64,000 nt of DNA from Paenibacillus tundrae (GTDB lineage: Bacteria > Bacillota > Bacilli > Paenibacillales > Paenibacillaceae): NCBI RefSeq assembly GCF_030812775.1, contig NZ_JAUSTI010000013.1, positions 1 to 64,000 of the forward strand, written 5' to 3'. The notes beneath the pieces are model-generated. The model was given only the letters and a program-made list of their open reading frames with translations. It did not search any database and was not told the origin of the DNA. Positions 45,696-54,712 of this stretch are shown piece after piece. Positions within the stretch are counted from its first letter, which is position 1. Each line of letters opens with the position of its first letter. The position numbers were made by a program, and so were the translations under genes.

Positions 45696-47273
45696 ATGCA
45701 GAAACAAATGAAATGGCCGTTAATTCTGTTTGCAGTCGGGGTATTTATGGCGGCACTGGATAATGGGATCATCACATCGTCTCTAACGACGTTGAATGCC
45801 TCATTTGGGGTATCACCAACTTGGGGTGCATGGACGATTACATTATATACTCTCGGTCTTGCTGTGAGTGTGCCTATCGCAGGTAAACTTTCAGACCGCT
45901 ATGGTCGGAAGAAGTTATTTCTTATTGAAGTAGCTTTGTTCGGGATTGGTTCCTTGCTCGTCGCATTAAGCACATCGTTTACGTTCTTCCTTATTGCTCG
46001 TGTTATTCAGGCTCTGGGTGGTGGAGGAATCTTCATCATTGCAAGCTCCTATGTACTTAGTAAGTTTCCAGCAGAGCGACAAGGTACAGCATTGGGCTTG
46101 CTGGGAGGAATGAATGGGGTGGCTGCCATCCTAGGGCCAAACATCGGTGCTTTTATTTTGGATATGACAGGGAACTGGCACTGGTTATTTCTCATCAATG
46201 TACCGATTGCAATCCTACTATTCATTGCGGGTATCCGTTATATCCAGGATGAACAGGAATTGAATCGTGCAGCAGTGGACTGGAGTGGGATTGCTGTTCT
46301 AACCCTTGGTGTGCTCAGTCTCATGTACAGCTTCAGTAATTTGGATGGCGTAAATATGCTGCAAAGCGTGGGTTCACCGATGTTTTATGGGTTTTTCTTG
46401 TTGGGTGTAGTTGTGCTGATTGTATTCTATTTTCTTGAGAGAAGGCTCGAAGGATCAGGACGTGAACCGGTTGTGTCCACACAGTTGCTGGGCATTGCGT
46501 CCTTCCGCTGGACACTGCTCATTGCCTTTTTCTCAGGCGCTATTCTAGCTTCGGTCATTTTCATTCCTGGCTTCGTAGAGCAGTATCTGGGTGTGTCTAA
46601 CACCGCCTCAGGTTATTGGTTTACACCACTTGCGCTGGCTTCAGGGATTGGCGCAGGAGGCGGCGGATATTTGGTGGATAAGAAAGGGCCAATCTGGACG
46701 TTGTCTGTGGCAGGGCTTCTGTCGGCCATTGGATTCTTGTTATTCCCGTTATGGGTTGAGCATATCTGGCAGTTCGTTATCGCGAGTACGCTTGTAGGTA
46801 TCGGATTTGGTATGATGCTAGGTGCTCCAGTAAACGTGCTTGTGACGGAACAGGCAGGTGAGAACAATAAAGGGATTGCCGTGGCAACCAGCTCGTTATT
46901 CCGCCAGATGGCTATGGCCATTGCTCCTACGATCTTTGCAGGTTTTCTGGCGCGTTCGTTCTCTAACTTGGGAACTAATATTCAGGATGGTTTTGCTGAT
47001 CAGGGAATACAAGTATCTCCTGAGATGCTTCAGCAATATACCTCAGGGGGAGCAACAGGTAGTGATGTCTCAAGTCTGACGGAGGGGTTATCACAGATTC
47101 CTGACCCTGGTATTCGGGAAACGATATTGCAGGCTCTCCACGTAACGACAGGTCAAGGATACAACGGCCTGTTCTGGTCAGCAGTTATTTTTAGTGTATT
47201 GACGCTGGTGGCTGCATTGATTACAGGGGTTCTACGGAATCGAGAAAAGGGGAGTGCAGTAGATCTCTCTTAA
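45696..47273 (+). CDS. MFS drug transporter, DHA2 (14-span) family
   Basis: The 525-residue protein has about 14 hydrophobic spans. Motif A is GKLSDRYGRKKLF (about 66-78), and GGMNGVAAILGPNIGA is the motif C-type segment. This is the EmrB/QacA/LmrB type of proton-driven multidrug exporter. GGGAGG precedes the ATG. Strong promoter plus operator suggest induction by a substrate through a regulator encoded elsewhere. The substrate is unknown. Confidence 0.9.
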   Translation: MQKQMKWPLILFAVGVFMAALDNGIITSSLTTLNASFGVSPTWGAWTITLYTLGLAVSVPIAGKLSDRYGRKKLFLIEVALFGIGSLLVALSTSFTFFLIARVIQALGGGGIFIIASSYVLSKFPAERQGTALGLLGGMNGVAAILGPNIGAFILDMTGNWHWLFLINVPIAILLFIAGIRYIQDEQELNRAAVDWSGIAVLTLGVLSLMYSFSNLDGVNMLQSVGSPMFYGFFLLGVVVLIVFYFLERRLEGSGREPVVSTQLLGIASFRWTLLIAFFSGAILASVIFIPGFVEQYLGVSNTASGYWFTPLALASGIGAGGGGYLVDKKGPIWTLSVAGLLSAIGFLLFPLWVEHIWQFVIASTLVGIGFGMMLGAPVNVLVTEQAGENNKGIAVATSSLFRQMAMAIAPTIFAGFLARSFSNLGTNIQDGFADQGIQVSPEMLQQYTSGGATGSDVSSLTEGLSQIPDPGIRETILQALHVTTGQGYNGLFWSAVIFSVLTLVAALITGVLRNREKGSAVDLS

Positions 47274-47538
47274 GTGGTTTTATGATTGAGTTTATGATCT
47301 TGAGTATAACATTTAATAATCAGAACAGTTCCTTTATGCAATTTATATACGGGGCTGTTCTTTTCAATTTAACCGGATTGTAACTTTTACTCATGTAGCA
47401 ATGATTACAATAGAACGAGCGTTAGCGGTGTTCAGAATTGATATAGAGAAAACATTAGAGAACGCCGAGTCATAAGTCGTTGGGCACGTTTAATGGTATG
47501 TAGGCAATTCATTTTTATAGTGAAGAAGGAATCGATGG

Positions 47539-48573
47539 ATGACAAGAAGAACTAAAGAAAAGAAGAAGAAAAGAAGAAAAGGTCTATATATAACTCTCGT
47601 TTCGCTCGTGGTTTTGTTAATTGGCGGGTATTTGTTTCGTCAGCAGCTTGCCGTAGCAGCATTTGATCTTTTCCTGGCCAATTCAGTTGAAGATCAGTTG
47701 TCTCGTTCTTATGTTCCGCAGGAAGGCAATAATACGCCAGACCCGACTGTGTATCGTAAAGAGCCATTTTCTGTACTTCTGCTCGGTTCGGATAAACGCG
47801 CGTATGAAAAAACGAGGGGCCGTTCCGATACGGTCATCTATGCGGTTGTTCGTCCTAAGGAATCCCGTGTACTTCTCGTTTCGATCCCACGTGACACGTA
47901 TGTGCAGATTGTGGGTCGCGATGCGAATAAGGATGGGGAAGACGATTATGACAAACTTGCGCATGCCTACGCATTCGGAGGGGAGAATATGTCCATCAAT
48001 ACGGTGGAGAAATTCTTAGACGCAGATGTAGGGTATTATGCTACCATTAATTTTGATGGAATTAAAAGAGTCGTGGACGCGCTTGGCGGGGTGAAGCTGC
48101 CGATTGAAGAGGATATCGTGAATAAACATCCGGATCATGTGCAATTCACCATCGAAGGCGGTAAACCAATCTATGACGGTCAAGAAGCACTGTACTATGT
48201 TCGATATCGTGAGGACAGTGACTTTAATCGTACCAAGCGGCAGCAGATATTCCTGAACTCGATGGCCAATGAGATGCTGAATCTCAATTCAATCGGTAAA
48301 ATTCCAGAGCTACTGGAGATTATGGGAGATAACTTCCAGACAGATATGCGTCCATCCTTTATCGTTGATCTGGCGAAACAGGTGCTCACACAAGAGAAAC
48401 CACAAATTTCTAGCTTCACGATTCTAGGTGAAGGTATGCGCAAAGACGGGATCTACTATGGTAAAGCGGATGAGAAAGACGTCCAATATGCCAAAGAGCT
48501 GATTACCAACTGGATGGATGAATCGACCCCAGCCGGCGCCTTGATGATACCAGACCGGCAGAAGATCGAGTAA
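47539..48573 (+). CDS. LytR-CpsA-Psr (LCP) family cell-wall polymer ligase
   Basis: The 344-residue protein has a very basic N-terminus, one membrane span (LYITLVSLVVLLIGGYLF, about 16-33) and an extracellular LCP domain (LLLGSDKRAYEKTRGRSDTVIYAV, SIPRDTYV, DKLAHAYAFGG, ALYYVRYREDSDFNRTKRQQ). LCP enzymes attach teichoic acids or other polymers to peptidoglycan. The arginines in the YVRYREDSDFNR segment line the lipid-phosphate site. It is a single gene. The 265-bp gap upstream shows nothing clear. Confidence 0.92.
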   Translation: MTRRTKEKKKKRRKGLYITLVSLVVLLIGGYLFRQQLAVAAFDLFLANSVEDQLSRSYVPQEGNNTPDPTVYRKEPFSVLLLGSDKRAYEKTRGRSDTVIYAVVRPKESRVLLVSIPRDTYVQIVGRDANKDGEDDYDKLAHAYAFGGENMSINTVEKFLDADVGYYATINFDGIKRVVDALGGVKLPIEEDIVNKHPDHVQFTIEGGKPIYDGQEALYYVRYREDSDFNRTKRQQIFLNSMANEMLNLNSIGKIPELLEIMGDNFQTDMRPSFIVDLAKQVLTQEKPQISSFTILGEGMRKDGIYYGKADEKDVQYAKELITNWMDESTPAGALMIPDRQKIE

Positions 48574-48602
48574 CAAATTCCATACAGAGGCCTGATTATA
48601 AT

Positions 48603-48645
48603 CAGCAGTACGGCGTTTATTTGCGGGCTGCTGTTTTTTCTTTTT
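48603..48645 (+). terminator. LCP gene terminator
   Basis: CAGCAG / CTGCTG arms (48603-48608 / 48628-48633), extended by a few pairs, are followed by a T-rich tract. Confidence 0.65.
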
Positions 48646-48749
48646 CAGAAGAGCGACGAGACCTTTTGGAACATCTTATGTTTTGAAACGTATAATATGG
48701 GTTGAGGATTAGTTGTAAGTCGAAATTCATGAGGGGGATACGTGAGGGT

Positions 48750-49175
48750 ATGAACATCGCATTTTTTTTGCTGCCTAAGCAAGAGGTTACGTGTGTGACA
48801 TCGGATTCTACTCTGCGGCAAACATTGGAACGGATGGAGTATCATCGCTTCACAGCGGTGCCCATTTTGAATAAGGAAGGCAAATATATAGGTACGGTCA
48901 CTGAGGGTGATCTATTGTGGTACATGAAGAATGCCGAGGGAAAGATCACATTTGAAAACGCTTCAAAATTCCTCCTTAAGGAAGTACCACTTCGCCTAGA
49001 TATTAAGCCTGTATCTATTAATGCCAATATGGAGGATCTTATTAACCTGGCTAAGGTTCAGAACTTTGTACCTGTTGTCGATGATATGGAACGCTTTATA
49101 GGCATTGTCCGTCGTAGCCAGATCATAGAATATTGTGAAGGCATTGTAGCTAAGGAATCCATGAAGGCAAAGTAA
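48750..49175 (+). CDS. CBS-domain protein
   Basis: About 141 residues, essentially a tandem CBS pair: LRQTLERMEYHRFTAVPILNKEGKYIGTVTEGDLLWYM and NMEDLINLAKVQNFVPVVDDMERFIGIVRRSQII. CBS pairs sense adenosine-type ligands; in Firmicutes some bind c-di-AMP (for example CbpB), so nearby gdpP is suggestive. I prefer the ATG at 48750 (MNIAFFLLPKQEV); GAGGGGG lies 12 nt upstream, and in-frame starts at 48729 and 48702 are possible. Ligand and partner are unknown. Confidence 0.8.
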   Translation: MNIAFFLLPKQEVTCVTSDSTLRQTLERMEYHRFTAVPILNKEGKYIGTVTEGDLLWYMKNAEGKITFENASKFLLKEVPLRLDIKPVSINANMEDLINLAKVQNFVPVVDDMERFIGIVRRSQIIEYCEGIVAKESMKAK

Positions 49176-49245
49176 GAAATTAAAAACGTTACTGGCACAG
49201 GGATAATCCGAGCCGCTCAGTACCATGTTAAACAGTGGGAGAGCA

Positions 49246-49299
49246 GAAAAAGGTGGGTCATTCCCTTCGCATAGGGAACATTTTGTAGCCCCCCTTTTT
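49246..49299 (+). terminator. CBS gene terminator
   Basis: A long interrupted hairpin: outer AAAAAGG / CCTTTTT and inner TTCCCT / AGGGAA (49261-49266 / 49273-49278). It abuts a TATAAT that could start the next transcript. Confidence 0.6.
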
Positions 49300-49307
49300 A
49301 TGTTATA

Positions 49308-49652
49308 ATGGAGAATAAAGCTTTTTCGGGGAGAGTGACTTTCGCCAATATGCCTAAAGAACTGGATGTAGCCAAACGCGCTAAAGTGATTGAGTGGCTG
49401 AAAACCGAAGTACTTGACCAAGTGTCCCGATTGTTCAAAGCCTTATGGGAAGGAAGTACTTCCCGGATCGGAGACAGTCTAGCCAGTCTGATGATGAGTA
49501 GTTACATATTGGGCCGCAGGCTCGGTATTCCTTTCAAGGATCTAGATGCACTGCTTGTGGAAAAGCTGAAGAAGCACAAATCGGAAGGTCACCAATTGGA
49601 AGATTGGTACCAAGATATATCCGCGCTTGAAGATCATATGCGTAAGAGGTGA
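49308..49652 (+). CDS. MazG-like family protein
   Basis: About 114 residues, with a core AKVIEWLKTEVLDQVSRLFKALWEGSTSRIGDSLASLMMSSYILGRRLGI resembling the short MazG-like family of Bacillales. It lacks the full metal-binding ExxE12-28ExxD signature of pyrophosphohydrolases. The start is uncertain: the ATG at 49308 overlaps a TATAAT and has no ribosome site, while GTG 49335 and ATG 49350 are near GGGGAGAG. It ends just before yybS and probably heads that operon. Confidence 0.75.
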   Translation: MENKAFSGRVTFANMPKELDVAKRAKVIEWLKTEVLDQVSRLFKALWEGSTSRIGDSLASLMMSSYILGRRLGIPFKDLDALLVEKLKKHKSEGHQLEDWYQDISALEDHMRKR

Positions 49653-49657
49653 ATTTG

Positions 49658-50566
49658 TTGAATTTTAGCTTTAAATCCGTTATTTGGAGCGTTGTGTTTC
49701 TGCTCTTGTTACTATCGCTTATAACGCCTTTATCGGTACTCACGGTATTTTTCATGCTCGTACCAGGTGTGATTCTGTATGCGTACCTGTCTGTTAAATC
49801 GTTTTTCGTGCATCTCATCCCAGTCGCCATAATATTATTCATGATTGAACCGTTGTATCTCATATTCTTAGTTGTATTTACGGTCCCCGCAATCGTAATG
49901 GGGCATGCCTTCAAAAAAGGAAAATCAGCTCTGTATGCCTTCCTGGCGGGCAGTGGTGCTATATTGGCTGAATACTTGTTGATGCTGCTGATCGGGAGCG
50001 TTCTGTTCCACTTCAATCTGTATAACTATATTGAGGACATGGTGAAACTGGCTACGGAGCCACTGACAGCTTCTGATGGACTGGTCAATGGATTTGTATG
50101 GACGCCTGAAATGACAGAGGATGTGGCCAGACGAACGCAGCTCTTAATTCCGTTCGCTCTCGTAGTAACTGCACTTGTGATGTCACTGATTACACACCTC
50201 ATTGCACGTCCAATTCTAAATGTAATGGGTGTGAGTGTAGCTAATTTCCCGCCAGCACGTGAATGGCGCATGCCGCGTGCTCTCATATGGTATTACTTCC
50301 TTGCACTGATCTTCACGCTGATGTCTAGCGAGAATGATGGATCGTATTGGTCGATGATTGCGGCCAACTTGTCGCCACTCATTAATCTCGGCTTCATGAT
50401 TCAAGCAATCGGCTTCTTCTTCTTCCTTTCTCATGCGAAGAAGTGGAATCCAGTTATACCGTATTTACTTGCGGCTGCGGTCTTCTTCATTGGTCCGCTA
50501 CGAATTATCGGAGTTATTGATCTGGTGTTCCCGCTTCGCGAGGCAATAACGAAACCAAAACGTTAG
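49658..50566 (+). CDS. yybS: YybS family membrane protein (DUF2232)
   Basis: The roughly 302-residue protein has about eight hydrophobic spans and REWRMPRALIWYYFLALIF, typical of DUF2232/YybS. In Bacillus yybS also precedes gdpP, rplI and the replicative helicase, so context supports it. The start is TTG at 49658 with AGAGGTGA 6 nt upstream; the GTG at 49649 lies in that site. The function is unknown. Confidence 0.88.
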   Translation: MNFSFKSVIWSVVFLLLLLSLITPLSVLTVFFMLVPGVILYAYLSVKSFFVHLIPVAIILFMIEPLYLIFLVVFTVPAIVMGHAFKKGKSALYAFLAGSGAILAEYLLMLLIGSVLFHFNLYNYIEDMVKLATEPLTASDGLVNGFVWTPEMTEDVARRTQLLIPFALVVTALVMSLITHLIARPILNVMGVSVANFPPAREWRMPRALIWYYFLALIFTLMSSENDGSYWSMIAANLSPLINLGFMIQAIGFFFFLSHAKKWNPVIPYLLAAAVFFIGPLRIIGVIDLVFPLREAITKPKR

Positions 50567-50577
50567 GGTGATGAGTC

Positions 50578-52566
50578 TTGCCTAAATTTCTGAAGAAACG
50601 CTGGCACGGCTACTATACCGTATGGGCGTTCATAATGCTGCTACTGCTAGTTATGTTGGTGACCATTTATAACTGGACGCTTGGTTTGGTTAGTCTACTT
50701 CTGGCTTCGGCGCTGGGGATCGTCATGATTAAGGCGGAGCTAGCGTTCCGTCGAGAGTTGAATGACTACATTAATGGACTGTCTATTCGGATCAAACGAA
50801 TGGAAGGCGAAGCCGTAGGTATGCTTCCATTCGGCATTGTGTTGTACAGTGAGGATCGTACGGTAGAGTGGCATAATCGTTTCATTGCAGATATGTTCCA
50901 TGAGAAAACGATGGTAGGTAACCCGCTCCAAAACTTGTTTCCCAATCTTCCTCAACCAAAAGAGAAAAAAGATGGAACCAAGGAGCTGACCAGGGAACTT
51001 CATGATGAATTCCAATTGGATGACCGGTATTACGGTGTAATCCATAATCCGCAGGAGCGGTATGTGTATGTCTACGAGATTACAGAGCTCGCTATTCTTC
51101 GTGATAAATATGAAAATGAACGTATGGCACTGGGTATCCTGGTGCTCGATAATCTTGATGAAGCAGCGCAAGGCATGGATGATCAGCAGCGCACAGCGTT
51201 AATCGCTCGTGTAACAAGCGAGATCACATCCTGGGCTAAGCGTTATGAAGTCTATCTGCGGCGCTTGTCCTCAGATCGGTATCTTATGATGCTGAACTAT
51301 AAGTCGTTGCAAGAATTAGAGCAGAGCCGGTTTGTTATTTTGGATGAAGTTCGCGAAATGACTGCTGACCTCAAAGTTCCAATGACGCTCAGTATCGGTC
51401 TTGCCTTTGGTTCCGATAGCATTGGAGAAATGGGAGAGCTTGCTCAATCAAGTCTTGATATGGCACTTGGTCGCGGTGGTGACCAGGCTGCTGTGAAGTC
51501 CGGACAGCGCTTGTCCTTCTATGGTGGTAAATCGAATGCTGTTGAGAAACGTACACGGGTGAGAGCAAGGGTCATTGCTCATGCGTTACGTGATCTGATG
51601 CAAGAGAGTGACCGTGTGCTCGTTATGGGGCATAAAATGCCGGATATGGATGCAATCGGTGCATCCATTGGTGTATGGAAGGCAGCTAGTTTATATAATG
51701 TGGAAGCGCGGATTGTCCTGGACGGGTCGAATCCATCGATTGAACGCATGATGGAGCAGGTGAACAAGGATGAAAAGCTGTCCAAAGCATTTGTATCGCC
51801 TGAACAAGCAACGCAGATGATGACCGAGCATACGTTGCTCGTCGTGGTGGATACGCACAAGGCTTCCATGACGATGGAGCCGAAATTAGTGCAAGCAGCT
51901 ACGCGTGTAGTGGTTGTAGATCATCATCGCCGCGGAGAAGAATTTATTAATGATGCAGTACTTATCTACTTGGAGCCATACGCTTCATCGGCTGCGGAGC
52001 TCGTGACCGAGCTGTTGCAATATATTCATGATAAAGTGCAATTTACACCACTTGAAGCAACAGCACTGTTAGCGGGAATTACCGTGGATACGAAGCATTT
52101 TGCACTGCATACAGGTTCACGTACATTTGAAGCAGCGGGCTTTTTACGCCGTAGTGGTGCAGACACCATCATGATCCAACGCTTGATGAAAGAGGATCTG
52201 TCAGAATATATTGCTAAGGCAGAAATCATAAAGCATGCTAAAATGGTATATGGGAACATTGCGCTGGCGGTCACAGACCCTGGCAGCAAGATTTCACAGA
52301 TGATGATCGCCCAAGTGGCGGACACATTGCTGAACATGACCGATGTCGTTGCATCATTTGTGATCAGCGAGCGCCTAGATGGGCTAATTGGCATCAGTGC
52401 TCGATCACTGGGACGGATGAACGTACAGGTCGTTATGGAGAAACTTGGCGGTGGCGGACATTTAACCAATGCTGCTGTACAGCTTGAAGGTACGTTGGGA
52501 GAGGCAGAAAAACGGCTGATGAACGTACTTGCTGAAATCGAAAAGGAAGAGGGGCTGTTCGAATGA
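50578..52566 (+). CDS. gdpP: Cyclic-di-AMP phosphodiesterase GdpP
   Basis: The 662-residue protein hydrolyses c-di-AMP to pApA. It has two N-terminal spans (about 12-52), a degenerate PAS domain (about 80-150), a degenerate GGDEF domain (about 175-300) and DHH-DHHA1 catalytic domains with GHKMPDMDAIG (352-361), VVDHHRR (D448 H449 H450) and the GGGGH motif near the end. The start is TTG after AGGGTG. It overlaps rplI by four bases. Confidence 0.96.
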   Translation: MPKFLKKRWHGYYTVWAFIMLLLLVMLVTIYNWTLGLVSLLLASALGIVMIKAELAFRRELNDYINGLSIRIKRMEGEAVGMLPFGIVLYSEDRTVEWHNRFIADMFHEKTMVGNPLQNLFPNLPQPKEKKDGTKELTRELHDEFQLDDRYYGVIHNPQERYVYVYEITELAILRDKYENERMALGILVLDNLDEAAQGMDDQQRTALIARVTSEITSWAKRYEVYLRRLSSDRYLMMLNYKSLQELEQSRFVILDEVREMTADLKVPMTLSIGLAFGSDSIGEMGELAQSSLDMALGRGGDQAAVKSGQRLSFYGGKSNAVEKRTRVRARVIAHALRDLMQESDRVLVMGHKMPDMDAIGASIGVWKAASLYNVEARIVLDGSNPSIERMMEQVNKDEKLSKAFVSPEQATQMMTEHTLLVVVDTHKASMTMEPKLVQAATRVVVVDHHRRGEEFINDAVLIYLEPYASSAAELVTELLQYIHDKVQFTPLEATALLAGITVDTKHFALHTGSRTFEAAGFLRRSGADTIMIQRLMKEDLSEYIAKAEIIKHAKMVYGNIALAVTDPGSKISQMMIAQVADTLLNMTDVVASFVISERLDGLIGISARSLGRMNVQVVMEKLGGGGHLTNAAVQLEGTLGEAEKRLMNVLAEIEKEEGLFE

Positions 52567-53012
52567 AGGTCATTTTTATAAAGGATATGAAGGGTCAAGG
52601 CAAGAAAGGGCAAGTGAAGGAAGTATCTGAAGGTTATGCACAGAACTTCTTGTTACCACGGGGAATTGCTCGTCTTGCAACAGACGGAAACATGAAGACG
52701 CTGGACAACCAGAATGCGGCTGAAGAGAGACGCAAACAGGAAGAGAAGGCAGAAGCAGAAGCAGAAGCACTAGGCAAAAAACTCGAATCAGAAGTGACAG
52801 AGCTTAAAGCGAAGTCCGGCGAAGGCGGCCGTCTGTTCGGTGCAATTACATCTAAACAGATCGCAGAAGCTCTTGCAGCTAAAGGTCTGAAAATCGATAA
52901 GCGTAAAATTGAGTTGGACGAGCCTATTCGTACTCTCGGTGTAACGCAAGTATCTGTCAAGATTCACCCTGAAGTGAAGGCAACCTTGAAGGTACAAGTA
53001 ACGGAGGAATAA
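52563..53012 (+). CDS. rplI: 50S ribosomal protein L9
   Basis: The 149-residue two-domain protein has N-domain MKVIFIKDMKGQGKKGQVKEVSEGYAQNFLLPRGIA, a long charged connecting helix, and C-domain GRLFGAITSKQIAEAL. ATGA coupling to gdpP is conserved in Bacillales. Confidence 0.97.
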   Translation: MKVIFIKDMKGQGKKGQVKEVSEGYAQNFLLPRGIARLATDGNMKTLDNQNAAEERRKQEEKAEAEAEALGKKLESEVTELKAKSGEGGRLFGAITSKQIAEALAAKGLKIDKRKIELDEPIRTLGVTQVSVKIHPEVKATLKVQVTEE

Positions 53013-53013
53013 G

Positions 53014-54375
53014 ATGGGCGGCGAAATGTTATTCGACCGGATTCCCCCACAGAACCTGGAGGCCGAACAGGCTGTGCTGGGTGCAATCCTGTTGCAGGGC
53101 GAAGCTCTGATTACAGCGATGGAACGGGTGCAAACCGAGGATTTCTATGACAAGCCACATCAATTAATTTTTGAAGCGATGATTCAGCTGGGTGAGGGAA
53201 ATCAACCGATTGACCTCGTGACACTGACTTCGCTTCTGAAGGATAAAGGTGAGCTTGAGGACATCGGCGGCGTTAGTTATCTGGCTAAGCTGGCCCATGG
53301 TGTACCTACAGCCGCGAACGTAGACTATTACGCTCAGATTATTGAAGAGAAATCGATGCTGCGTCGTCTGATTCGTACAGCTACGCAGATTGTTAGCGAA
53401 GGATATACTGGCGGTGAAGACGTTGCTGCCATGCTCGGTGAGGCAGAACGGCGCATTTTGGAGATCTCTAACCGGCGTTCCAGTAGCGGTTTTATCGCCA
53501 TTCAGGATGTACTCATGGAGGTATTCGATAAAGTCGAGACGCTGCATCAAAACCGTGGAACCACGACGGGTATCCCGTCCGGATTTATCGATCTCGACAA
53601 AATGACTGCCGGATTCCAGCGTAGTGACTTGATTATTGTAGCTGCGCGTCCTTCAGTAGGTAAGACAGCCTTTGCCTTAAATATCGCTCAGAATGTAGGT
53701 ATTCGTGCACAAGAGACGGTAGCTATCTTCAGTCTGGAGATGTCAGCCGCACAGCTTGTACAACGGATGATCTGTGCGGAAGCCAATCTAGATGCGGGAG
53801 TTCTGCGTACGGGTGAATTTAAAGGTGATGAGGACTGGCAGAAGCTAACGATGGGTATCGCTGCGCTAAACGAAGCAGATATCTATATCGATGATACGCC
53901 AGGGATTACGGTGGCCGATATCCGTGCCAAATGCCGTCGTCTCAAAAAGGAAAAAGGCCTTGGCATGATTCTAATCGACTATTTGCAACTCATTAGTGGA
54001 CGTGGTAAAGCTGGAGAGAACCGTCAACAAGAGGTATCCGAGATTTCACGTACACTGAAACAGATTGGCCGGGAACTGGAAGTTCCGGTTATTGCCTTGT
54101 CTCAGCTGAGCCGGGGCGTAGAGCAACGTCAGGATAAACGTCCGATGATGAGTGACTTGCGGGAATCGGGATCGATCGAGCAAGATGCTGACATCGTAGC
54201 GTTCCTGTACCGGGACGATTATTACAATCAGGAAACTGAAAAGAAAAATATTATCGAGATTATTATTGCTAAACAGCGTAATGGTCCGGTAGGTACAGTC
54301 GAATTGGTCTTCTTGAAGAACTTTAATAAATTCGTAAACTACGAGAGGGCACACAATGACGCCTTCGCCATGTAG
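53014..54375 (+). CDS. dnaB: Replicative DNA helicase (DnaB family; DnaC in Bacillus naming)
   Basis: This is the hexameric 5'-3' fork helicase of 453 residues. It has the N-terminal DnaB domain (PPQNLEAEQAVLGAILL), a linker helix, and a RecA-type C-domain with Walker A ARPSVGKTAF (about 211-220), IFSLEMSAAQLVQRM and IDYLQLI. One base separates it from rplI. GGAGG precedes the ATG. Confidence 0.97.
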   Translation: MGGEMLFDRIPPQNLEAEQAVLGAILLQGEALITAMERVQTEDFYDKPHQLIFEAMIQLGEGNQPIDLVTLTSLLKDKGELEDIGGVSYLAKLAHGVPTAANVDYYAQIIEEKSMLRRLIRTATQIVSEGYTGGEDVAAMLGEAERRILEISNRRSSSGFIAIQDVLMEVFDKVETLHQNRGTTTGIPSGFIDLDKMTAGFQRSDLIIVAARPSVGKTAFALNIAQNVGIRAQETVAIFSLEMSAAQLVQRMICAEANLDAGVLRTGEFKGDEDWQKLTMGIAALNEADIYIDDTPGITVADIRAKCRRLKKEKGLGMILIDYLQLISGRGKAGENRQQEVSEISRTLKQIGRELEVPVIALSQLSRGVEQRQDKRPMMSDLRESGSIEQDADIVAFLYRDDYYNQETEKKNIIEIIIAKQRNGPVGTVELVFLKNFNKFVNYERAHNDAFAM

Positions 54376-54397
54376 GATATGAACACGTACGATAAGG

Positions 54398-54446
54398 AAC
54401 CGGGGTTAGCCGTCAGACATGATTTGACTGGCTTCGCCGGTTTTTT
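54398..54446 (+). terminator. dnaB terminator
   Basis: Outer AACCGG / CCGGTT arms with inner AGCC/GGCT pairing are followed by six T residues. Confidence 0.7.
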
Positions 54447-54463
54447 GCGTCGAAATATAGCGT

Positions 54464-54509
54464 AAATTCCGAACATTATAGTTTTACTATATCTAATTGT
54501 TCGCTATTT
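54464..54509. promoter_or_regulatory. PurR operator: two inverted PurBoxes before purA
   Basis: AAATTCCGAACATT (54464-54477) fits the Bacillus PurBox AWWWCCGAACWWT fully. The inverse box on the minus strand, AATAGCGAACAATT (around 54495-54508), has one mismatch (C to G). The 17-nt spacing and inverted arrangement match PurR operators, which respond to PRPP. Confidence 0.85.
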
Positions 54510-54512
54510 GAT

Positions 54513-54541
54513 TTGACTTTGAAAATGGGTACTGGTACACT
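54513..54541 (+). promoter_or_regulatory. purA promoter
   Basis: A -35 TTGACT (54513-54518) and -10 TACACT (54536-54541) lie 17 bp apart, just after the PurBox pair. Confidence 0.55.
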
Positions 54542-54548
54542 AATACTG

Positions 54549-54700
54549 CTGCGTTAAAGCAGCGAAAACCTTCCTTCGGATGTAAATTGAAGGAAATTTT
54601 CACTGTCCGTTAGCACGCTTCTCCGCTGGTGTTTTTCACTTAAATTCCTGCCGAGATAGAGGACGGACAGACCAATACAAAGGTGCGCAAGGCACCCACG
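54549..54700 (+). promoter_or_regulatory. Structured purA leader
   Basis: The about 165-nt leader can form GCTGC/GCAGC, CCTTC/GAAGG, a long-range CTGTCCG/CGGACAG pair (about 54603-54672) and GGTGC/GCACC next to the ribosome site. It does not match the xpt-type purine riboswitch core. No clear terminator-antiterminator pair is visible. It may simply be an untranslated leader. Confidence 0.3.
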
Positions 54701-54712
54701 GAGGTATGTACT

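Noticed and set aside
54549..54700. Guanine/adenine riboswitch in the purA leader
   Set aside because: No conserved three-way-junction core or loop-loop motif is visible.
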